This document shows positions 6,876-12,867 of a stretch of DNA of 42,770 nucleotides, piece after piece. Each line of letters opens with the position of its first letter. Within the stretch, counting starts at the first letter, position 1. A program made the position numbers and the translations under genes. The stretch is from a virus: the IMG/VR virus record IMGVR_UViG_3300048996_000026, positions 1-42,770 of that record; one strand, given 5' to 3'. The notes under the pieces are model-generated. The model saw only the letters and a list, made by a program, of their open reading frames with translations, did not search any database and was not told the DNA's origin.

Positions 6876-7368
6876 CGCGCTCCTCCATCCTCTGCCGCAT
6901 GTACTTCATGAAATCGAGGACATTTGAGGGCTTTGTGTCGCTGCCCACGTGCTCGACGCCGTCGTAGGCCATCTCAAGCATCCGCGCGTCGGAAACCAGT
7001 TCCGGGTCGAACATGGCGTTCGAAAGGAACTCGCGTAGCAAGTAGACAGCTGCCGCCATCCTTTCGAAATCCGGTCGCACCGCCTGCGAAGCGGCAGGGG
7101 GCAACTCTGTGGACAGATGAGCGGTCGAAACCTCAGACGTCGCATTAGGTGTCGCGTCCAACGTCTTAGCGCCGCGGCCTGTTTCCAGCCATTCGACCCG
7201 CACGCCAAGCTGCGCGGCTAGCCGGTGCAGCTTCGTAGTCGACTTTGATTCACCAAGCTCTAGGTCGCCCAGCGTGCCTTTCCCCATCCCGACCGACGCT
7301 GCCAGCGCCTCGATAGAGAGCTTCTTTTCTTGGCGCGCCTGGCGCACCCGCTGACCGATCGTGCTCAT
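6823..7368 (-). CDS. CI-type XRE repressor
   Basis: This encodes 181 residues from ATG at 7368; ATG at 7377 adds three residues. The N-terminal ~65 residues are a clear XRE helix-turn-helix (IGQRVRQARQEKKLSIEALAASVGMGKGTLGDLELGES, ending GVRVEWLETG). The C-terminal ~115 residues are not a recognisable S24/LexA self-cleaving peptidase, because no Ser-Lys dyad context is visible. The protein is therefore short compared with lambda CI (237), and induction may not follow RecA-stimulated cleavage. It faces the cro-like gene and is the obvious candidate to bind the five AACGG-N4-CCGTT operators. Confidence 0.82.
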   Translation of the reverse strand: MSTIGQRVRQARQEKKLSIEALAASVGMGKGTLGDLELGESKSTTKLHRLAAQLGVRVEWLETGRGAKTLDATPNATSEVSTAHLSTELPPAASQAVRPDFERMAAAVYLLREFLSNAMFDPELVSDARMLEMAYDGVEHVGSDTKPSNVLDFMKYMRQRMEERGVSVRQVEDQAVRAGAG

Positions 7369-7393
7369 GCCGGACATTGCAGCCGACGAACGG

Positions 7394-7407
7394 GACGGAA
7401 TACCGTT
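7394..7407. promoter_or_regulatory. Operator OR1 (over PR -35)
   Basis: GACGGAATACCGTT matches the operator consensus. Its final TT begins the TTGACA -35 of PR. It is separated by exactly 9 bp from the next operator, the same geometry as at PL. Confidence 0.75.
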
Positions 7408-7434
7408 GACAGAACGAACGGAATTCCGGACGAT
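7406..7434 (+). promoter_or_regulatory. Rightward early promoter PR
   Basis: TTGACA (7406-7411), 17 bp spacer, then GACGAT (7429-7434). The predicted transcript start is near 7441, virtually on the cro ATG at 7440, and no Shine-Dalgarno precedes that ATG. The same TTGACA-N17-GACRMT layout with two operators is found at PL. Confidence 0.65.
7417..7430. promoter_or_regulatory. Operator OR2 (in PR spacer)
   Basis: AACGGAATTCCGGA has one perfect arm and one arm differing in the last two bases. It lies in the -35/-10 spacer of PR, as OL1 does in PL. Confidence 0.72.
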
Positions 7435-7439
7435 GGGCC

Positions 7440-7652
7440 ATGGATACAACTTGGTCGGACCGAATTAAGGAGCTTGAGGGGCTTGGCTGGTCGCTGGCGG
7501 GCATCGCCGAGCGCATCGGACTGGCATCTCAAAGCGTCAGCGACATCAAGCAGGGTCGGTCTGCAGAGCCGCGGGGCATGGCTGCCGTGAAGCTCTACCG
7601 CCTGCATCAGGCCGGGAAGGGACCAAAGGCCACCGACGCGAGGGCGGCCTGA
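7440..7652 (+). CDS. Cro-like helix-turn-helix protein
   Basis: This encodes 70 residues from ATG at 7440. A short helix-turn-helix (LGWSLAGIAERIGLASQSVSDIKQGRS) occupies residues ~15-42, followed by a basic tail (YRLHQAGKGPKATDARAA). It is divergent from the repressor and is the first gene of the rightward transcript, the classic Cro position. It probably competes for the same operators. The absence of a ribosome binding site and the predicted transcription start at the ATG suggest a leaderless message. Confidence 0.78.
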   Translation: MDTTWSDRIKELEGLGWSLAGIAERIGLASQSVSDIKQGRSAEPRGMAAVKLYRLHQAGKGPKATDARAA

Positions 7653-7653
7653 C

Positions 7654-7833
7654 ATGGCCTCACCCCTCCCGTCGCAGCAGCTTGAGCGCGGCGTTCTGGT
7701 CGAGGGGGCAGGGCTCCACGCCCGTCCGCATGACCTGGAACACCAGCTCCCCCGCCTTGCGAGTGATCGCGTAGACCCGGCCGCTCGTGCGGACCAGCAC
7801 GACCAGCGTTCCGGGGGTGCCAATGGCCGTTGA
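7654..7833 (+). CDS. Doubtful small frame between cro and the HNH gene
   Basis: An ATG one base after the cro stop opens a 59-codon frame that ends inside the start of the HNH gene. Spacing suits an operon, but the protein (MASPLPSQQLERGVLVEGAG...) has no recognisable features. The minus strand of the same stretch reads a more protein-like tail (VRTSGRVYAITRKAGELVFQ, then CPLDQNAALKLLRREG, ending at 7660) without a convincing start. It could be the remnant of a gene interrupted by the HNH insertion. Neither reading is secure. Confidence 0.25.
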   Translation: MASPLPSQQLERGVLVEGAGLHARPHDLEHQLPRLASDRVDPAARADQHDQRSGGANGR

Positions 7834-8338
7834 GGTTCCATTGGTGGGGACGTCACAGGTCACGTTGGTAGACCCCGACGTAGCCGAGCGGGTGATCGCA
7901 TTCCAGTGGCGGCTTTTCATCCCTCCGAACTCGCACACCGGCTACGTCATTCGGCGTGGGCCGTACCGCAACGATTCGTTGCTCCACCGCTATCTCATGG
8001 CGGCACCGCGCGGCAGGTTCGTCGACCACATCAACGGCGACGGCTTGGACAACACAAGCGTGAACCTCCGCCTGTGCACTCCCGGCCAGAACACGGCTAA
8101 CCGGCGCAAGGCCAGCAACTCGCGACAGCCGTACAAGGGCGTCGCCCTGAAGAAAGACAAGCCCCGCACAAAGCCGTGGGTCGCCCATATCGGAGACGAG
8201 AGCACGTTCCTCGGCTGCTTCACCACGGCCGAAGAAGCCGCCATCGCCTATGACCGTGCGGCCGTGCGGCGATTCGGCGTTTTTGCTTGCGTGAACTTTC
8301 CTCATCACTACCCCGAGATCGCGGCGAGAGCTGCGTGA
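7823..8338 (+). CDS. HNH endonuclease with AP2 domain (homing type)
   Basis: This encodes 171 residues from ATG at 7823. Residues ~50-95 hold an HNH core (LLHRYLMAAPRGRFVDHING followed by DNTSVNLRLCTPGQNTANRR). Residues ~100-160 match an AP2 DNA-binding domain (YKGVALKK..., WVAHIGDESTFLGCFTTAEEAAIAYDRAA, FGVFACVNFP). This is the architecture of free-standing homing endonucleases in phages, which cut intron-less or gene-less sites and promote their own spread. It sits between cro and the CII-like gene and is followed by a seven-T run (8340-8346). It is probably a mobile insertion rather than a regulator. Confidence 0.88.
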   Translation: MAVEVPLVGTSQVTLVDPDVAERVIAFQWRLFIPPNSHTGYVIRRGPYRNDSLLHRYLMAAPRGRFVDHINGDGLDNTSVNLRLCTPGQNTANRRKASNSRQPYKGVALKKDKPRTKPWVAHIGDESTFLGCFTTAEEAAIAYDRAAVRRFGVFACVNFPHHYPEIAARAA

Positions 8339-8402
8339 GTTTTTTTAACCCGACGAGCTTGTCCCACGCCGTACCACGCTGAGGGGCAGAGAGGGAAAAC
8401 CT

Positions 8403-8798
8403 GTGACGACCCCGCAAATCCCGCTGTTTTACGACACCTACGAAGACGCCATCCGCGACTGCGTTATGGCGCTGGGAGGTATGAAAAGGGTGGGCTCGAT
8501 GCTCTGGCCTGCGATGCCGGCGGACGACGCCGGGCGGAAGCTGGCGCACTGCCTCGACCTGGACAAGCGCGAGAAGCTGTCGCTTGGCGAACTGTCGCTG
8601 ATCCGCAAGTCGGCGCGGCAAGCAGGCGTCCACGCGCTGGCCGCCTACGAGATGCGCGACGCCGGCTACGCCGACCCGCAGCCGCTCGCGCCGGAAGACG
8701 AGGCTGCCCAGCTCCAGCGTGAGTTCATTGCGTCCGTGAAGGCGCTGGAGTCGATCCAGCGGCAGATGGCACGCAACGGCATGCAGGTCGCGGCATGA
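8403..8798 (+). CDS. CII-like phage regulatory protein
   Basis: This encodes 131 residues from GTG at 8403. The segment DCVMALGGMKRVGSMLWPAMPADDAGRKLAHCLDLDKREKLSLGELSLIRKSARQAGVHAL resembles the CP76/CII-type helix-turn-helix regulators of temperate phages, in which a short HTH is followed by a 'KLS..EL..I...A...G.H' segment. Position after cro and before the replication genes supports a CII-like role in the lysis/lysogeny choice. The assignment rests on pattern and position. A helical C-terminus (QREFIASVKALESIQRQMA) could mediate oligomerisation. It overlaps the next gene by ATGA. Confidence 0.6.
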   Translation: MTTPQIPLFYDTYEDAIRDCVMALGGMKRVGSMLWPAMPADDAGRKLAHCLDLDKREKLSLGELSLIRKSARQAGVHALAAYEMRDAGYADPQPLAPEDEAAQLQREFIASVKALESIQRQMARNGMQVAA

Positions 8799-8947
8799 AC
8801 CGCCGAATGCTTGCTGTTGATGCCGCTGTCGGATTCCTGCTTGGCGTGACTCTGCACAGCGCAGGCGTGACATTCGAGACGTGGCAGTTCTGGGTGGTGA
8901 TGGTGGGCGCGACTCTCTGGCGCAACAGCCCGAGGGCCGTCGAATGA
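8795..8947 (+). CDS. Small membrane protein (50 aa)
   Basis: The frame runs from ATG at 8795 (ATGA overlap) to TGA at 8947. The 50 residues are strongly hydrophobic: MLAVDAAVGFLLGVTLHSAG, then TWQFWVVMVGATLW, so two short membrane segments are possible. Function unknown; it is coupled on both sides to early rightward genes. Confidence 0.55.
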   Translation: MNRRMLAVDAAVGFLLGVTLHSAGVTFETWQFWVVMVGATLWRNSPRAVE

Positions 8948-9132
8948 CCCGCGCCACCTTCACCGGCCACGATCCGGCACGGGACGACGGGCTGCGCCAG
9001 ATCCCCGTCAACGTCGCCACGCGCCCGGACCCGCAGATGCTCGACCGGTTCCGCCAGGGGGTCGCCGCGCACGTCGCGCACACGAACCTGCAGGACGCCA
9101 TCCGGGCGCTGTATCGGGAATCGGCGGCCTGA
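8944..9132 (+). CDS. Hypothetical protein (62 aa)
   Basis: The frame starts at ATG 8944 within the stop of the previous gene (ATGA) and ends at 9132. Polar sequence: MTRATFTGHDPARDDGL, then VNVATRPDPQMLDRFRQGVAAHVAHTNLQDAIRALYRESAA, with a predicted C-terminal helical pair resembling a ribbon-helix-helix or small dimerisation fold. Unassigned. It lies directly before the replication initiator. Confidence 0.55.
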   Translation: MTRATFTGHDPARDDGLRQIPVNVATRPDPQMLDRFRQGVAAHVAHTNLQDAIRALYRESAA

Positions 9133-9133
9133 C

Positions 9134-9934
9134 GTGGCAAACGCCGTCACCAGTCAATGTCGCCCACTCCAGATGCCGCCGACGCCCAAGTGCGTCCTGA
9201 TGGCGCTGGCCGACATCGCCAAGCACGACGACGGCACGGGCTGCTTTCCGTCGCTGCCTGCGCTGTGCGAGTGGACGTGCTTTTCCCGTCGCGCGGTCAT
9301 CGACGCGATCGCTTGGCTTGAGGCATCGGGGGCGATCAAGGCGGACCGTTCAAACGGGCGGCACACGACCTACCAAGTGACCCCCTCCAGCTACGTCCAA
9401 CCAGTGCAGCAGGCGCACCGGTGCAGCTCCCGCACCGGTGCAGCTAACGACACAACCGGTGCAGCTCCCGCACCGGACCCGTGCAGCTCCCGCACTACAC
9501 CCGTGCAGCAGCCGCACCCTAACCACCAAGAACCATCAAGAACCATAGAAGCAACCAAGAAGAAGCGCGCAAGCGCGCCGGCCCCCGATCAATCGGTTGC
9601 CGATCTGCTGACCGATGCCGACCCGGCCGTGGTGTCCGACTGGCTGGCACTGCGGAAGGCCAAGCGCGCTCCGGTGACAGTCACCGTCGCCCAGCACGCC
9701 ATCGCCGAAGCCGCCAAAGCCGGCATGAGCCTGACCGCCTTCCTCCGGATCTGGTGCGCCCGCGGATCGCAGGGCCTCGAAGCCGCCTGGCTCAGGCCGA
9801 ACGAGCGCGCCCAAGCCCAGCCGGGCCGCCACAGCGCCGCCGCTGACCTCCGCGGCATCGACTACGGCACGACGCGAGACGAAGACATCCCCGCCCACCT
9901 ACGCCCCCGGGACGTGAAAAATGCAGCAGCTTGA
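9134..9934 (+). CDS. Replication initiator (lambda O-like) with internal origin
   Basis: This encodes 266 residues from GTG at 9134. Residues ~15-85 form a winged helix-turn-helix typical of phage O-type initiators (MPPTPKCVLMALADIAKHDD, CFPSLPALCEWTCFSRRAVIDAIAWLEASGAI). The centre (residues ~90-130) is low-complexity because its DNA contains six iterons. The C-terminal half (VADLLTDADPAVVSDWLALRKAKRAPVT...) resembles the C-terminal domain of O/DnaT-like proteins that recruits the helicase or loader. The DnaC-like gene overlaps its 3' end, completing an O/P-type pair. Confidence 0.82.
   Translation: MANAVTSQCRPLQMPPTPKCVLMALADIAKHDDGTGCFPSLPALCEWTCFSRRAVIDAIAWLEASGAIKADRSNGRHTTYQVTPSSYVQPVQQAHRCSSRTGAANDTTGAAPAPDPCSSRTTPVQQPHPNHQEPSRTIEATKKKRASAPAPDQSVADLLTDADPAVVSDWLALRKAKRAPVTVTVAQHAIAEAAKAGMSLTAFLRIWCARGSQGLEAAWLRPNERAQAQPGRHSAAADLRGIDYGTTRDEDIPAHLRPRDVKNAAA
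9404..9517. repeat. Six iterons: replication origin inside the initiator gene
   Basis: The 15-mer GTGCAGCTCCCGCAC and near copies begin at 9404, 9421, 9438, 9459, 9481 and 9503. Three copies are identical, and the copy at 9438 is the most divergent (GTGCAGCTAACGACA). Start-to-start distances are 17, 17, 21, 22 and 22 bp, and each full copy has inverted arms GTGC/GCAC. This mirrors lambda ori, where O binds iterons within its own gene. The adjacent stretch at 9518-9570 is A-rich with tandem CAAGAACCAT and is the likely unwinding region. Confidence 0.82.
9518..9570. other. A-rich unwinding element next to the iterons
   Basis: Immediately after the last iteron the composition drops sharply in G+C. 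CAAGAACCAT occurs twice in tandem, followed by AGAAGCAACCAAGAAGAAG. This asymmetric A-rich strand resembles the lambda ori AT-rich region, where duplex opening starts. Inferred from position and composition. Confidence 0.55.
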
Positions 9935-10709
9935 CGAGAACTTCCCGTCCAACCGGACCGAACAGGCCGAGTGCGCCACGCACGGCCCGTTCGAGCAGCG
10001 CGTCCTCCAGCCATGGGCGGGCGCTCCGGCCATCCGCAGCCGGTGCCCGTCGTGCGAGGCCGACAAGGCGGCGGTGGCCGCGGAGGAATCCAAGCGCCAG
10101 GCGTCCGCGATGCGCAAGATCCACGCCGACGCGCTGCTGCGCCAGTCAGGCATCCCGGCCCGGTTCCGGGAGCGCACGCTGGACGGCTACCGCTGCGAGA
10201 ACCGCGGGCAGCGGACCGCGGTGGGCGTCTGCCGGCGCTTCGCCGAGGATTTCGAGGGCCAGTGCGAGCGCGGGAGCTCGCTGGTGCTGGTGGGCGGGGC
10301 AGGGACCGGGAAGACGCACCTTGCCTGCGCGGTCGCGAGCGCGGTCATCAGCTCGCATCAGGCGGCGGCGCGCTTCGTGACCGTGAGCGACATGCTCCGG
10401 TCGATCAAGGAAACGTACCGGCGCGACGCCACCGCGAACGAGTCGGACGTGATCCGCAGCTACGTGGACTGCGACCTGCTGGTGCTGGACGAAATCGGCG
10501 TGCAGGTCGGCAGCGAGCACGAAAAGCTGCTGCTGTTCGAAGTGCTCAACGGACGCTATCAGGCGCTCAAGCCGTCGATCCTGATTTCGAACCTTCCGCC
10601 GGACGAGCTCGAGACCTTCCTCGGGACGCGGGTCATGGATCGCTTCCGCGAGTGCGGGTTCGTCCTGCGCTTCGATTGGGAGAGTCACCGCGGGAAGGTG
10701 GCGGCATGA
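9921..10709 (+). CDS. DnaC-like helicase loader (AAA+ ATPase)
   Basis: This encodes 262 residues from ATG at 9921. Walker A is GGAGTGKT (125-132), Walker B LLVLDE (186-191), and a sensor-type SN occurs at 223-224. The N-terminus has a possible zinc site (C18, H21, C42, C45), as in other phage DnaC-type loaders. The family delivers replicative helicase DnaB to the origin opened by the initiator. It overlaps the O-like gene by 14 bp, and the next gene by 4 bp. Length matches DnaC (~245). Confidence 0.9.
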   Translation: MQQLDENFPSNRTEQAECATHGPFEQRVLQPWAGAPAIRSRCPSCEADKAAVAAEESKRQASAMRKIHADALLRQSGIPARFRERTLDGYRCENRGQRTAVGVCRRFAEDFEGQCERGSSLVLVGGAGTGKTHLACAVASAVISSHQAAARFVTVSDMLRSIKETYRRDATANESDVIRSYVDCDLLVLDEIGVQVGSEHEKLLLFEVLNGRYQALKPSILISNLPPDELETFLGTRVMDRFRECGFVLRFDWESHRGKVAA

Positions 10710-10867
10710 CCGGCGAGCGCCCCGTCGTGACCAACGAGGACGTGCTGACGTTCGTCCTGGCCGGGTGCAGTGCCCGGGAGATTGCCGACTATGCCGGCAT
10801 CCGCATCTGCGCCGCAGTCGCATGGATCGGCCACGTTCTGCACGGCTACCAGCGGAGCGCCGCGTGA
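10706..10867 (+). CDS. Small HTH-like protein (53 aa)
   Basis: The frame runs from ATG at 10706 to TGA at 10867. The segment VLTFVLAGCSAREIADYAGIRICAAVAWIGHVL looks like a single helix-turn-helix of the 'GxSxxEIA' kind. It may bind DNA, but no family name can be given. Overlapping start and stop codons link it to the loader gene and to the RMF-like gene. Confidence 0.55.
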   Translation: MTGERPVVTNEDVLTFVLAGCSAREIADYAGIRICAAVAWIGHVLHGYQRSAA

Positions 10868-11028
10868 TCCCGCGCTTCCCGACTGACGACGAAGCCCGCG
10901 AGGCCGGCAGGAACGCCCGTGAGCGCGGCCGCGGCATGGACACCTGCCCGGAGTACGGCATGGGCGAGGAAGCGTACCGGGCGCGCAAGGCGTGGCGGCT
11001 CGGGTGGGCGGAGGGCAAGCCGGCATGA
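10864..11028 (+). CDS. RMF/CrpP-like small protein
   Basis: This encodes 54 residues from GTG at 10864. The pattern DEAREAGRNARERGRG..CP......A..ARKAWRLGWAEG resembles ribosome modulation factor and related small phage/plasmid proteins: an A..G..A...G segment, a CP pair, then W..GW near the C-terminus. RMF dimerises 70S ribosomes in stationary phase. Whether this phage version touches ribosomes is unknown. The match is by motif only. Confidence 0.5.
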   Translation: MIPRFPTDDEAREAGRNARERGRGMDTCPEYGMGEEAYRARKAWRLGWAEGKPA

Positions 11029-11444
11029 AGCACTCCACCGGCCCCATGAACGCCGTGGAGCGCGCTTACGTGGATGCGTGCAAGGGCACGTTCGTCTGCG
11101 TGGCGTGCTGGCTCTGGGAGCAGTCGGGCCATGCGCCGGCGATGTTCACCGGCCTCTGCGGGCACCTCGAGTTCAACCACATGAAGTCCGGGAATGTCCG
11201 GATCGGCCACCTCTGGGGCTACTCGCTGGGGTCATGGCACCACCAAGGCCGCGTGATCGAGGGGTTCACGCACGCGCAGATGCGGAAGCAGTTCGGCCCA
11301 TCTCTGGCCGACGGCTCGGCGCTGTTCCGCGACACCTACGGCGACGCCGCTTCGATGCTGGAAGCCCAAGACGAAATCCTGCGCGGGCATGGCATCGCGC
11401 CGCCCGCGCGTCCCGACAACCGCCGATGGAGTCATGCGGCATGA
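11025..11444 (+). CDS. Ref-like HNH nuclease (recombination enhancement)
   Basis: This encodes 139 residues from ATG at 11025. Features of the Ref family (phage P1 Ref is a RecA-dependent HNH-type nuclease) include conserved cysteines early (CVAC), EFNHMKSGNVRIGH, the run WGYSLGSWHHQG and a C-terminal FRDTYGD. In Ref-like proteins the two histidines of 'WHH' lie in the metal-binding core. It sits among nin-region genes before terminase, where recombination helpers are common. Confidence 0.65.
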   Translation: MKHSTGPMNAVERAYVDACKGTFVCVACWLWEQSGHAPAMFTGLCGHLEFNHMKSGNVRIGHLWGYSLGSWHHQGRVIEGFTHAQMRKQFGPSLADGSALFRDTYGDAASMLEAQDEILRGHGIAPPARPDNRRWSHAA

Positions 11445-11620
11445 GCATCACGCAACGCGAATGGGAGCGCCAGAAGGACTTGGGCGCGCAGAAGGCGAGG
11501 GCCTACGGGCGCGAAAAGGCGCTGCGGCTCAAGCCCGACTTCGGGGCCGGGTCGGATGCCCGGCTGAGGGAACAGGCGTGGCTGTACGGCGTCGATTCGG
11601 TCGCTGGGGCGAAGCGATGA
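11441..11620 (+). CDS. Hypothetical protein (59 aa)
   Basis: The frame runs from ATG at 11441, overlapping the Ref-like stop by 4 bp, to TGA at 11620. It is very basic and charged (TQREWERQKDLGAQKARAYG, then SDARLREQAWLYGVDSV). No family recognised; possibly a nucleic-acid-binding nin-region peptide. Confidence 0.5.
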   Translation: MSITQREWERQKDLGAQKARAYGREKALRLKPDFGAGSDARLREQAWLYGVDSVAGAKR

Positions 11621-11847
11621 CGCGGGCTGCCATCCTCGCGCACCTGAAAGAGACCGGGCCGGCCAACTCGCACACGGTCGCCATCCGCAAGGCAACGGCA
11701 GCCTCCAGCGCGGCGGCGGTCGAGCGCAAGCAGGCCGGCGCCCCGCGGGTGGAGTCGGCAACCCGTCCGGATACCGGCGCGTTCATCGCGGCGAACCCGC
11801 AGCGATTCGAGGTGCTGCCGTCGTTTCTCGATCGGAGGCGCGCTTGA
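11617..11847 (+). CDS. Hypothetical protein, possible HTH
   Basis: This encodes 76 residues from ATG at 11617. The first 45 residues (AILAHLKETGPANSHTVAIRKATAASSAAAVERKQAGAPR) resemble a minimal winged-helix 'GP.......A......V...L..L...G.V' pattern. The rest is unassigned. It is coupled to the next gene by TGATG. Confidence 0.5.
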   Translation: MTRAAILAHLKETGPANSHTVAIRKATAASSAAAVERKQAGAPRVESATRPDTGAFIAANPQRFEVLPSFLDRRRA

Positions 11848-12305
11848 TGCGGATCCTCGCGGTCGACCCCGGAACCGAAGTCTCCGGCTGGTGCCTCTGG
11901 CACGACGGAATCGTGGCGTTCGGCGTCGACGCAAACCGGGACGTGCGCCGGATGGTGCTGGACAACGAGCATCGCGCCGACGTGCTGGCGCTGGAGATGG
12001 TCGCCAGCTACGGCATGGCCGTGGGCGCCGAGGTCTTCCGCACGGTGTGGTGGGCCGGGCGCTTCGCAGAGGCGTGGATCGGCGCCGGCCGAGAGGAACC
12101 GCGCGAGGTCTTCCGCAAGGACGTGAAGCTGCATTTCTGCATGAGCCAGCGCGCGAAGGATCCGAACGTGCGGCAGGCGCTTATCGACCGGCTCGGCCCG
12201 AAGGGGACGAAGAAGGATCCCGGGCCGACCTACGGGATCAGTAGCCACGTCTGGCCGGCGCTGGCGGTCGCGCTGTACGTGGCTGACATGAAGGGGACGG
12301 CATGA
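11847..12305 (+). CDS. RuvC-like Holliday junction resolvase
   Basis: This encodes 152 residues. ATG at 11847 overlaps the previous stop by one base (TGATG). The start MRILAVDPGTEVSGW is the RNase H-fold 'DPG...GW' first strand of RuvC-type nucleases. The acidic pattern continues with ALEMVASYG (second strand) and the C-terminal SHVWPALAVALYVAD (final acidic residue). Such enzymes cut four-way junctions and resolve phage DNA before packaging. Its place just ahead of terminase is the usual RusA/RuvC slot in temperate phages. Confidence 0.75.
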   Translation: MRILAVDPGTEVSGWCLWHDGIVAFGVDANRDVRRMVLDNEHRADVLALEMVASYGMAVGAEVFRTVWWAGRFAEAWIGAGREEPREVFRKDVKLHFCMSQRAKDPNVRQALIDRLGPKGTKKDPGPTYGISSHVWPALAVALYVADMKGTA

Positions 12306-12679
12306 CCAGCGACTCTCGAGCCGCGTACCGGCAGCAACACCAACCGAAGCCGATCGCCACCGTGGGGATGGACCCATCCCTTGCCGCCCGAGCAGTGTTT
12401 CGCTCGCTCAGGTCCCTGCAGCACAAGCGCGGGTGCGGGGCCTTCGTGTACGTCGACGCCGAGCGACAGGTGTACGTGGTGGCCGAGAACCGGGCGATTG
12501 CTCCGGTGTGGCTGCGCGATCACACCGACTGGCTGGTGGGCTTCTACTGCACGCGCGAGCCGGATGATGTGCGGATACCGGTCCAGCGCCCGAGCCTGGA
12601 GCGAATCACCGAGGACATCGCCGACCAGATCGCACATGCCGTTGACGCTTCGGCCGTAGGCCGCACGCTGGCCGCATGA
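12302..12679 (+). CDS. Hypothetical protein
   Basis: This encodes 125 residues from ATG at 12302 (ATGA overlap with the resolvase). The sequence has an alpha/beta look (GAFVYVDAERQVYVVAENRAIAPVWLRDHTDWLVGFYC) and a helical C-terminus (LERITEDIADQIAHAVDASA). No family recognised. Its last 45 bases contain the first copy of the three-copy CATGCCGTTGAC element, so its 3' end may double as a regulatory site. Confidence 0.6.
   Translation: MTSDSRAAYRQQHQPKPIATVGMDPSLAARAVFRSLRSLQHKRGCGAFVYVDAERQVYVVAENRAIAPVWLRDHTDWLVGFYCTREPDDVRIPVQRPSLERITEDIADQIAHAVDASAVGRTLAA
12635..12671 (+). promoter_or_regulatory. Late element copy A (upstream of packaging genes)
   Basis: CATGCCGTTGAC at 12635-12646 is followed at fixed distance by GCA (12663-12665) and TGG (12669-12671). 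The same bipartite arrangement recurs at 18885 and 32727. This copy overlaps the end of the gene at 12302 and lies about 400 bp before the small terminase, with two small genes between. Candidate late promoter or activator site. Confidence 0.5.
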
Positions 12680-12867
12680 GCCGAATTCACGACGCCCTGC
12701 GCTGGCTGGCAGCCGAGTTCTCGGCTACGCGCGATGACTTCCGTTCCGCGCACAAGGCGGGGAGCGACATGCTGCTCGACGGCATCGTGTCGCATGGCTA
12801 CGCGAGCGAGCGGGAAGGGCGGTATGCCCTGACAGACGCCGGGCTCCGGGCAATGGAGGCAGGGTGA
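12676..12867 (+). CDS. Small winged-helix-like protein
   Basis: This encodes 63 residues from ATG at 12676. It contains LDGIVSHGYASEREGRYALTDAGLRAMEAG, the common winged-helix ending 'G.....GRY.LT..G...'. It may bind DNA. It is the first gene after late element copy A, so a role at the early/late switch is conceivable but unsupported. Coupled by ATGA before and GTGA after. Confidence 0.55.
   Translation: MSRIHDALRWLAAEFSATRDDFRSAHKAGSDMLLDGIVSHGYASEREGRYALTDAGLRAMEAG

Noticed and set aside
7660-7938. Minus-strand 92-residue frame opposite cro/HNH
   Set aside because: Its first half opposes the HNH gene. Only the tail (7660-7822) looks protein-like, without a start; kept as a possible remnant, not as a gene.
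8340-8346. Terminator after the HNH gene
   Set aside because: There is a seven-T run but no stable GC hairpin directly before it, and rightward genes continue downstream.
9404-9517. CRISPR-like array
   Set aside because: Repeats are 15 bp with 2-7 bp spacers, inside an initiator gene; they are iterons.
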